Position numbers and translations under genes: made by a program. A stretch of 64,000 bases of DNA from Zoroaster sp. YZ-2022 (Eukaryota > Echinodermata > Asteroidea > Forcipulatida > Zoroasteridae): assembly GCA_029582265.1 (NCBI GenBank), contig CM055823.1:21053365-21117364 (forward strand), written 5' to 3'. Of the stretch, positions 54,850 through 64,000 are shown piece by piece. Within the stretch, counting starts at the first letter, position 1; each line of letters begins with the position of its first letter. The notes under the pieces are model-generated. The model ran no database searches. It was not told where the DNA came from and saw nothing but the letters and a program-made list of their open reading frames with translations.

Positions 54850-55165
54850 ACAAAAGGCTTGTGGTCAAGCTACAGGTTATAATCTCTAGCTACAGGTTAT
54901 AATCTAAATCAGAGTTGACTGCACAAATTAAATGAAGATCCAAAATGTGTATACACTCAACAGTAAAAAATGTCTGCACAGACAGACAAAAAAACAACAG
55001 TTTTTCACTTATTATAAGAAAACAAATACTCACATAAAACGTCCAGTAGATTCCAGGTGTAATAAGAAATCCACTAGTATAAAAATGAAGACAAACTTGT
55101 AGCTACAAAACACTTACTTAGCACAAAAAACTGGAGAGCTGTTATGAGTGGCTGCTTGTAAGGCG

Positions 55166-57195
55166 CTCAGTCATAAGTCATAAGTCATAATTATGAGATA
55201 TTAAGTCATAATTATGACTTCAGCTGAGAATTTCTTTTCACTATTTCTCTTTAACGATTCCGTGTGTATCTCCGTAATACAACTGTCAAACTGTCGTTGT
55301 TCTATAGGCAAACTAAGTTATTATTATGAGTTACGCTAAGTCATAATTATGACTAAGCTTAAGTCATAATGACTTAGCTTAAGTCATAATTATGACTTAT
55401 TTAAATCATAATTATGACTTCAGCTGAGAATTTTTTATTTCCCTTCAACGCATCCGTGTGTATCTCCGTAATGCATGTGTCAAACCGTCGTTGTTCTATA
55501 GTCAAACTAAGTCATTATGACTTAACATATATGACATAATTTTGAGATATTAAGTCATAATTATGACTTATTTAAGACATAATTATGACTTAGCTTAAGT
55601 CATAATTATGACTTAAGCTGAGAATTTTTTCACTATTTCTCTTTAACGATTCCGTGATGCAACTGTCAAACCGTCGTTGTTCTTTAGGCAAACTAAGTTA
55701 TTATTACTAAGTTATTACTATGAATTATTTAATTCATAATTATGACTTAGCCTAAGTCATAATTATGACTTATTTAAGTCATAATTATGACTTAGCTTGA
55801 AGTCATAATTATGACTTAGCTTGAGTCATAATTATGACTTACCTTAATTCATAATTATGACTTATTTAAATCATAATTATGACTTCAGCTGAGAATTTTT
55901 TTATTTCCCTTCAACTCATCTGTGTGTATCTCCGTAATGCATGTGTCAAACCGTCGTTGTTCTATAGTCAAACTAAGTCATAATTATGACTTATTTAAGT
56001 CATAATTATGACTTAACATATATGACATAATTATGAGATATTAAGTCATAATTATGACTTATTTAAAAGACATAATTATGACTTAAGCTGAGAATTTTTT
56101 TCACTATTTCCCTTTAACGATTCCGTGTGTATCTCCGTAATGCAACTGTCAAACCGTCGTTGTTCTTTAGGCAAACTAAGTTATTATTACTAAGTTATTA
56201 CTATGACTTATTTAATTCAGAATTATGACTTAGCGTAAGTCATAATTATGACTTAGCTGAAGTCATAATTATGACTTATTGAAGTCATAATTATGACTTA
56301 TTGAAGTCATAATTATGACTTATTTAAGTGACTTAGCTTAAGTCATAATTATGAGATATTAACTCATAATTATGACTCAGCTTAAGTCATAATTATGACT
56401 TATTTAAGTCATAATTATGACTTAATCTGAAAATTATTTGGGAAATATTTCCCTTTAACGATTCCGTGTGTATCTCCGTAATGCAACTGTCAAACCGTCG
56501 TTGTTCTACAGGCAAACAGATATTATTATGACTTACGCTAAGTCATAATTACGAAATATAAAGTCATAATTATGACTTCAGCTGAGAATTTTTATTTCCC
56601 TTCAACTCATCCGTGTGTATCTCCGTAATGCATGTGTCAAACCGTCGTTGTTCTATAGTCAAACTAAGTCATAATTATGACTTAACATATATGACATAAT
56701 TATGAGATATTAAGTCATAATTATGACTTATTTAAGACATAATTATGACTTAAGTCATAATTATGACTTATTTAAGACATAATTATGACTTAAGCTGATT
56801 TTTTTTTCACTATTTCCCTTTAACGATTCCGTGTGTATCTCCGTAATGCAACTGTCAAACCGTCGTTGTTCTTTAGGCAAACTAAGTTATGACTTAGCTT
56901 AAGTCATAATAATGACTTATCGAAGTCATAATTATGACTTAGCTTCAGTCATAATTATGACTTAGCTTCAGTCATAATTATGACTTACTAAAGTCATAAT
57001 TATGAATTCAGCTGAGAATTTTTTATTTTCCATTAACTCTTCCGTGTGTATCTCCGCAATTATCACTTAGCTTAAGTCATAATTATGACTTCAGATTATA
57101 ATTTTTTTTTACTATCTCCCTTTAACGATTCCGTGTGTATCTCCGTAATGCAACTGTCAAACCGTCGTTGTTATACAGGCAAACTAAGTTATTAT
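55166..57195. repeat. Palindromic AT-rich satellite, second array
   Basis: Same palindrome and 75-bp block as 47.2-50.9 kb; many paragraphs correspond one-to-one with those at 47.7-49.9 kb. The part at 56960-57190 matches 49795-50025 almost exactly. Confidence 0.9.
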
Positions 57196-57196
57196 T

Positions 57197-57553
57197 ATGA
57201 CATACGCCAAAGTTGGACAAAATAATGAAGAAACTGAGAGCATCATGGGGAAACACGGCTTAGGTGCGAGGAATGACAATGGTGAAAGGTTGGTTGACTT
57301 CTGCTCTTTCAATAACCTTGTAGTAACTGGAACCATCTTCCCACACAGAACAATACACAAACAAACATGGACCTCTCCCGGTGGATACATAAGGAACCAG
57401 ATTGATCATATACTTGTGAGCAGACAACACAGATCATCAGTTCAAGATACCAGAGCTATGAGGGGTGCTGACATATACAGTGACCATCAACTTGTCCGCA
57501 CAAAGTTGAAAATAAAAATACGCAAGAAGAAATACGCAAGAAGAAGCAAGTAG
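57197..57553 (+). pseudogene. RTE-like LINE: endonuclease C-terminal half
   Basis: Reads GLGARNDNGERLVDFCSFNN, KQTWTSPGGYIRNQIDHILV and GADIYSDHQLV. NQIDHIL and SDH are the closing endonuclease motifs. The N-terminal half is absent, consistent with 5' truncation at insertion. Confidence 0.8.
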
Positions 57554-57655
57554 GACAGAGCAGAAAGAAGTTTGATGTTATTAAACTCCAACGGCATGAC
57601 ATAAGATCAAAGTTTACAGTTGAAATAAGAAACAGATTTGAAGTGCTAGTAGATC

Positions 57656-59227
57656 ATGCTGATGACAGTAGTGTTGAGCATAAAATGGCAGAATTTTGAG
57701 AATGCTTACAGAGAGACGGCAAAGAATACCCTTGGGTACAAGAAAAAAGGTCAGAAACCCTGGATTACTAAAGAGTCATGGGAGTTAGTAGAGGAAAGAA
57801 GGAAACTGAAGAGCAACATTGAACAGACAAAGTCAACCAGAATAAAGCAAAACCTTAAAAGTGAATATCAAAGAAAGGACAAAGAAGTTAAGAAAAGTAT
57901 GAGAAGAGATAAGAGGCAGTGGGTAGATGACCTGACATCTCAAGCAGAAAGAGCAGCAGGAAATGGCAGAATGAAAGAGTTATATGAGATAACAAGAGCT
58001 CTAACCAACGAGAAAGGCAAAGCAAGTAATGTTGTAAAAGATATAGATGGGAACCTTCTAACAGAAGAGTCACAAAGAAAGAGAAGATGGAAAGAGCATT
58101 TTGAAGATATACTCAACAGACCAATGCCAATTAACCCAATAACAGATGACGAATTGAGTGTTGATGAAACTATCAATGACATTAGTATTGAATACATTTC
58201 AAAACCAGAAATTACAACAGCCATAAAGAAGCTCCGAAATGGTAAAGCAGCTGGTAAGGATGAAATTACAGCAGAGCTGTTAAAGACAGACATACATACG
58301 ACAGTGGAATGGTTACATGAACTATTCATGACAATTTGGGACCAAGAAGAAGTACCAAAAATGCGGAAACAAGGTCTTATCGTAAAGCTGCCCAAGAAAG
58401 GTGACTTAACAGAATGCGGCAATTGGCGGGGCATAACACTTTTATCTGTTCCATGTAAAGTTTTCAGCAGAGTGCTGATAGACCGAATCAGAGATGGTAT
58501 CAACAACAAATTAAGGAATGAACAGGCTGGATTTAGACAAGGAAGAAGTACAGTGGAAGAAATTTTTATCCTAAGAAATATAATAGAGCAAGTTGTTGAG
58601 TGGCAGTCAACGTTATATATTACATTTGTTGACTTTGAAAAAGCCTTCGACTCGGTACATAGAGAGAGTCTATGGAAAATCATGGCTTGTTATGGTATTC
58701 CAACAAAGATTCTTAGATTGATCAAGTCCCTATATGAAGATAATGAATGTGCTGTGTTAGATGAAGGTGAACAATCAGAATGGTTTAAAGTAAAGACGGG
58801 AGTTAAACAAGGAGACGTAATGTCAGGCTTCATCTTCCTGATTGTGGTGGACTGGATAATGAAGAAAGCAGTCGATGGGAATAGAACGGGTTTAAGATGG
58901 AAATTTACTTCAAAGCTGGAAGACCTCGATTTTGCGGATGACATCGCTCTCCTGTCATCAAGCATTCACCACATGCAACATAAAGTAACTAGGGTGCAGG
59001 ACGTCGCAGCCAGAACCGGTCTGAAAATAAACACTAAGAAAACGGAGGTGCTAAGGATCAACAACAATTCCAACAACAGAATCACACTAGGAGCTCAACA
59101 ATTAACTGATGTTGATAGATTTACATACCTAGGGGCCAGCGTCAGCAATAAAGGTGGTGGAGCAGAAGACATACAATATAGGATTTGCAAAGCAAGAGCT
59201 GCATTTATAAAACTAAAACAAGTCTAA
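57656..59227 (+). pseudogene. RTE-like LINE: reverse transcriptase
   Basis: A 523-codon frame with GNWRGITLLSVPCKVFSRVL, NEQAGFRQGRSTVEEIFILR, FVDFEKAFDSVHRESLW, KTGVKQGDVMSGF and the catalytic DLDFADDIALLSSS. The intact RT core and WRGITLLS are typical of RTE-type elements. It ends early by frameshift at about 59223. Confidence 0.85.
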
Positions 59228-59663
59228 ACTTAGACTATACAAAACCTTAGTTGTACCTGTTCTGATATACGGCTGTGAGACATGGAAAATCAATGAAAGT
59301 GACAACAATAAGCTTGACGTTTTCCAATACAAGTGTCTCAGATGGATACTGAAAATCAGATGGCCATATGTCATCTCTAACACAGACTTGCTCTATGAAA
59401 CAGAAATGAAACAAATAAGTGAGGTGGTGAAGTTCAGAAGGTGGAGTTGGATTGGGCATGTGCTCAGAATGGATGACAGTAGTCACTGCATGACAGCGCT
59501 TTCTTGGGCACCCGAAGGAAGGAGGAGGGTTGGACGACCCAAAACAACCTGGAGACGCACAGTGGAGAAAGAAAGGAGTGAACTGGGTTGGAGAACATGG
59601 AATGAAGCAAAGCAGGTAGCCAGAGACAGAAAATGCTGGAGGGAGATTCTTGCAGCCTCATAG
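59223..59663 (+). pseudogene. RTE-like LINE: C-terminal domain
   Basis: Continues LYKTLVVPVLIYGCETWKIN, FQYKCLRWILKIRWP, then RRWSWIGHVLRMDDSSHCMT and GRPKTTWRRTVEKERSELGW, the conserved tail of this LINE group, ending at TAG 59661-59663. Confidence 0.8.
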
Positions 59664-59726
59664 AACAGCGGGTCCAGAGAGGCTAGGTGAAGGTGAGGTG
59701 ACGCTAAGTCATAATTATGGCGGACG

Positions 59727-60540
59727 ATGTCTAAGCTTGAAGACCTAGATTTTGCAGACGATATCGCACTCTTATCTTCCAGTCACTCCCAAATGCAAAG
59801 GAAAACAAACAGTATGTCTAGGATCGCAAGCAGAATTGGACTTAAAGTCAACAGAAAGAAGACGAAGATCATGAGAATGAATAAGAAGAGGGATGCTGTT
59901 AAGCTAGAGGAAAATGAAATAGATGATGTGGAGGAATTTACATACTTGGGTGCAATTGTAAGCAAAGAAGGAGGTGGAGGGAGAGACATGAATTGCAGAA
60001 TAAACAAGGCAAGAGTTGCTTTTACAAAATTGAACAAGATATGGAGATCCAAACAGTATGGAAGAAAAACCAAAATCAAGCTTTATAAAACATTGGTGAG
60101 ACCTGTGCTTCTCTATGGTTGCGAAACATGGAAAATGAACAAAAGCGACGAAAATAAACTAGACTCCTTTCAATACCAGTGCTTGAAAAAAGCATTACAA
60201 ATATTCTGGCCAAATATCATTTCGATAGATGAACTCAACGACCACACCCAAACCACAAGGATAAGCTATGAAGTAAAAAGAACAAGATGGAATTCGATTA
60301 GCCATGTTTTAAGGAAACCAAATGATCATCATTGTATGACTGCCCTGACATGGCAACTAGAGGGAAAAAGGAAGGTTGGTAGACCGAAAACAACGTGGAG
60401 GAGGACAGTGGAAAAAGAAAGAAAGCAAGGCGGGTGGAGGACTTGGAACGAGGCAAGGGGAAGAGCGCAGGACAGAGAAAAGTGGAAACAGAGCGTGGCG
60501 GCCATATGTGCCATGAGGCACGAAGAGGATAGTTGAGTTG
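59727..60540 (+). mobile_element. RTE-like LINE, copy 2, shorter truncation, uninterrupted frame
   Basis: Separated from copy 1 by about 25 bases containing one satellite unit. An open frame of 269 codons starts at the RT catalytic segment (KLEDLDFADDIALLSSSHSQ) and runs to HEEDS and TGA. It is from the same family but clearly a different source copy (NRKKTKIMRMNKKRD against NTKKTEVLRINNNSN). Confidence 0.85.
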
Positions 60541-61022
60541 AGTATGTCATAATTATGACTTATTTGATTCATAATTATGACTTATTTAATTCAAAATAAT
60601 GACTTATTTAATTCATAATTATTACTTATTTAATTCATAATTATGAATTAGCTTAAGTCATAATTATGACTTATTGAAGTCATAATTACGACTTAACTTA
60701 AGTCATAATTATTGAAGTCATAGTTATGACTTATTGAAGTCATAATTATGACTTAGTTAAGTAATAATTATGACTTATTTAAGTCATAATTATAACTTAG
60801 CTGAAGTCATAATTATAACTTAGCTGAAGTCATAATTATGACTTATTTAAGTCATAATTATGACTTAAGCTGAGCATTTTTTTCACTATTTCCCTTTAAC
60901 GATTCCGTGTGTATCTCCGTAATGCAACTGTCAAACCGTCGTTGTTCTATAGGCAAACTAAGTTATTATTATGACTTACGCTAAGTCATAATTATGAAAT
61001 ATAAAGTCATAATTATGATTGA
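60541..61022. repeat. Palindromic AT-rich satellite, third array
   Basis: Same unit; includes one full 75-bp block at 60885-60962. The array ends at 61022. Confidence 0.9.
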
Positions 61023-61025
61023 GCT

Positions 61026-64000
61026 CAAAATGTGGTTACAGTCTAATTGTTGCTAAGGGACTTCATCCATTCATTTGTAAAGTTGCCCTTTTGAGAGCGA
61101 CAAAATGTGCATAAATGTACCAATGCACAAAATGCCATGCCATTCTTCCATGTGATAACCAACTGAAAACACCCAATTTGTATTGCAGATGTCTACAAAC
61201 ATAGAAGCTAAATTAATATGAGAATTTAATCTTCCTAACCTATCGTAGTCTTTCTTTTTTATTTAGATTAAACCCTTCATAACCTTATCAGGTTTTAAAT
61301 GAATCTTCCAATAGAATGCTAGAAGTCAGAATTCATTTTATGTAAATAATACCAACGTGTGGAAATTGTCCATATGTTTCTCAGCAAAGTCCAAAAGTGA
61401 ATTTCTCAAAGTGGTCAATTGACGCAAAATGTTTATTCCCATAATATGCATAAGTCTTTACCTTAAAATGGGTTGTAAATCAAAATTCATTTGCAGTTCT
61501 TATTTAATAAAATAATAGAATCTCAGACAGAATGATGTATTTCTCCTTATATGTTTGACAGCGTCATAAACATAGCTCACAGGGTAGGCGTCAGCTATTC
61601 TATCTCCATTGGGAGATTCTTAATTGAAACCCTATTCTCCCAATGAGGATAGCAATTGTTACAATCATGAAACCCTTGGGTGACAAGGATACCTATATTC
61701 TGCTGCATTATAATGTATCCTCGTCATTAATGTGTTAACTAGTGGCTCTTCTAAGACTCAGTTACAAAAACGCTGGGCACTACAAGGGAGGAGGAGGGAG
61801 AATTGGAATGACCATAATGTTTGGAATCAAAGATACTAGAAATCAAACAGGATTTGAATGAATAGCACCAGAGGCGGAAGTGGTGGGGATAAGGGGGACA
61901 CTTGCCCTCCCTCACTTTAGAAAAGGTCCTGAACCCTACCCCACTTTTGAATCAAATATTCACATGTAGCATTGAGTATTTTTGTTTGCAACCCAGGAGG
62001 TAATGATTCTCTAAAACTAAATCAAACAATTCTTGAAAACTGGCTATTTGTTTGTATATGTTCCAAAATGTTATAAAGCATGTGAATTATTTTCGCGCCA
62101 TCACAAATATTTCCGAAGATATTTGTGATCATTTTCTGGACTCAATAACATTTCACTTTATAAACGGGCCCCAGGGCCTACGCCGTGAGCTCGCTTCACT
62201 TGTTTGGATCGCCACTTCTTAACAAAAATCCATTGTGTGCAGGCAGCCTATTAAGCCGGGCCAGGATCTCTGTGTGATCATGCCTAGCGCTGGCCATGCT
62301 CAATGATATCTGTCTAGTAATCAGCCAGCCGTCGTGTGCATACGTATGTATTGAATGCCTATGCGTGGATCGCTGCAAAATAGTACAGCTTTGTCGAGAT
62401 AGAGCTGCTTCAAAAATGTTTATGGAAAAAGTTATTTAAATAAAAGTGTATAATTCACCCGTGAAAACCATATAAATATAGTTAAATCAAATTATTACTA
62501 TTTTTTTTTATCTGTTTTCATATCACTATTATTTAAATAAGAATAAAGTAGGCTTATATCCATGCGCGCACCACACGCACAGCACACGTAATTTGGTGGT
62601 TGCAGCGGCAGCGGGTCTGTGATATATTTCACCAAATCGTTATAGCCTATAATAATTCGGTATATTTTCATGATTAAAAGTTTTATTGTAATAGCTTTTT
62701 GTCAAAAAATGGTATTTCAACAGGTTCTTATGCTTATTTTCTTCTTAAAACTCTCAGCCAGCTAGTAAGTAATTAAGTCCACGGAAGATTCCACTTGAAA
62801 TGATTTATCATCAGATTAAAACAGTTTTAGGAGGCCACAGACATCGTAGAGACTTCAAGTAAATTTACATAAAGAGTGCGCTTTCGATCCGAGCATCATT
62901 ACACAGTGTACAAAAATCCCGATTGCCACAGCCGCCCAGCCACAATAATATTATCATAGAGTAGTGTCGAAGCTGGTACATTCATGTGCCGAACGTCAAT
63001 AATAAATCTTCTTCAAAGGACAATTTTGAAGGTCATGCAATGTAAAGTTTATGCTTTATAATATCCAATACAAATATGTATGGATTGTTGGCATCCCATT
63101 TTGAGAAATTTTAACAAATGAACCCTCAAAAGTGCAGTTTTATTTTCTGTCAGGTGCAGTGGCCATGGACAAGTTTGGAAATCACAGCCATTCCATTGTG
63201 ACTCGCGTGACGATCCCACTTATTTTTGAACTTTGTCCGGCTCTACTCCCAGATATTACACCTTGCTTTCAGTGAACACAGTTTTTTACAAACTATAAGG
63301 AGGGGTCTATAATTATTGGGGAAAAACTTGGGGAAAAAACTTGCCTGACTAAATTACATCAAATAAGAAAATGTGACTTGCATGACGGCCAATTTTTTTT
63401 TAACTCTTACATTTTGGAATGCAATCAGTCATAAGTGGCCAATTAATAGTGACAGCTTTAAATTCTGGATCACTTTATATGATGAAAGTACAATAGACGC
63501 ACTAAATTGACACCACTGAAATTCTAAAAAAGATTATTCAAGTTTAAAAATATATATTGATGGCAGCGTGACTCGCGTGACAAACAATGTGACTCGCGTG
63601 ACAAGTGGAAAACATTTACAGCAGGATGTTGCATAATAAAAACATTATGTTCAATACACCATAGGACATACTATATGACACTAGGAGAAAAAAATAAACT
63701 TTTTGTGACTCGCGTGACAGTAAAAAAGGGTAGTTTGGTATATTTGTGCAAATGGGAAGAGTCAAAAGAGAAACAGTAATTTTGTTTATGCTCACTTATG
63801 GTCCTTCACTGTGTACGCATGGTTTGTAAATCTTTGGAAGCACTTTTTTTGTTTTATGAAGTACCATTGCGGTGTAATAGTATAATTATGTGTGAATTCT
63901 GAATTGTATGAATTTCTTAATTTTTTACGCACATCAATTGCCATTTTTCCCAAGGCTGCCGCGAGAAACATGGAAAGTATTATTTTATAAATTCTTTGTA
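61026..64000. other. No gene recognised; GTGACTCGCGTGAC motifs
   Basis: AT-rich sequence with no ORF of interest. A hairpin CTATCTCCATTGGGAG/CTCCCAATGAGGATAG lies at 61598-61652. The 14-mer GTGACTCGCGTGAC occurs at about 63199, 63568, 63590 and 63704, all in the same orientation. Confidence 0.5.

Larger units (their letters stand above)
51241..55165 (-). mobile_element. CR1/L2-like LINE, nearly full length, inactivated
   Basis: About 3.9 kb on the minus strand, with a (ATT)n tail at 51241. Order: hydrophobic N-terminus and 2A-like motif, apurinic endonuclease, reverse transcriptase, C-terminal segment, 3' UTR. At least four frameshifts separate the pieces. It is inserted in the satellite: palindromic units abut both ends. 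Truncated relatives are at 15.7, 37.0 and 39.9 kb. Confidence 0.85.
57197..59697 (+). mobile_element. RTE-like LINE, 5'-truncated, copy 1
   Basis: Starts abruptly in satellite within the endonuclease C-terminal half and ends at a GGTGAAGGTGAGGTGACGC 3' end. Three frames: 57197-57553, 57656-59227 and about 59223-59660. At least two frameshifts make it inactive. Confidence 0.85.

Overview
This is a gene-poor, repeat-rich piece of an animal nuclear genome. Coding sequence is split into short exons with GT/AG borders and long introns. There are non-LTR retrotransposons, many inverted-repeat DNA elements (MITEs), tRNA-derived SINE pieces and several kinds of satellite. Low GC, frequent TACATGTA-type motifs and the families present fit a marine invertebrate; an echinoderm or another invertebrate deuterostome is my guess. 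I see nothing bacterial or organellar.

Two host genes lie on the minus strand. (1) About 28.1 to 22.0 kb: four exons of a CCR4/Angel/PDE12-like endonuclease-exonuclease-phosphatase (EEP) domain, with both ends missing and one frameshift next to the GDFN motif. (2) 19.5 kb to the left edge: at least twelve exons of a probable secreted protein made of SAP-like helical motifs, each followed by a cysteine-rich domain (module order SAP, Cys, SAP, Cys). Splice phases agree at almost every junction, but two exons each carry a single-base length error. One exon is duplicated entire, and the 5' half of another is repeated in tandem.

Inside the last long intron (4.54-6.87 kb, plus strand) lies a decayed element. 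Its product resembles the N-terminal zinc-binding and RING region of RAG1, followed by a different, transposase-like C-terminal part instead of the RAG1 catalytic core. This is the most interesting object in the window and resembles the N-RAG-TP type of mobile element.

20.2-45 kb is mostly repeat: a 119-bp satellite grown from one arm of a MITE, several minisatellites, MITE families with readable target duplications (TTA, 3 bp, TTAA, 8 bp, TA), a GAGACC-rich element, a 2-kb element bounded by AGGTGTTCGAG, and a large fold-back element built of CTGCTTTTC repeats. At 45.5 kb a plus-strand first exon encodes the start of a THAP domain.

47.2-61.0 kb is an AT-rich satellite built on the palindrome AAGTCATAATTATGACTT plus a conserved block of about 75 bp. 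A nearly full-length CR1/L2-like LINE (minus strand, 2A-like motif near its N-terminus, several frameshifts) and two truncated RTE-like LINEs (plus strand) are inserted in it. 61-64 kb is low-complexity or unique sequence with no gene I can support.
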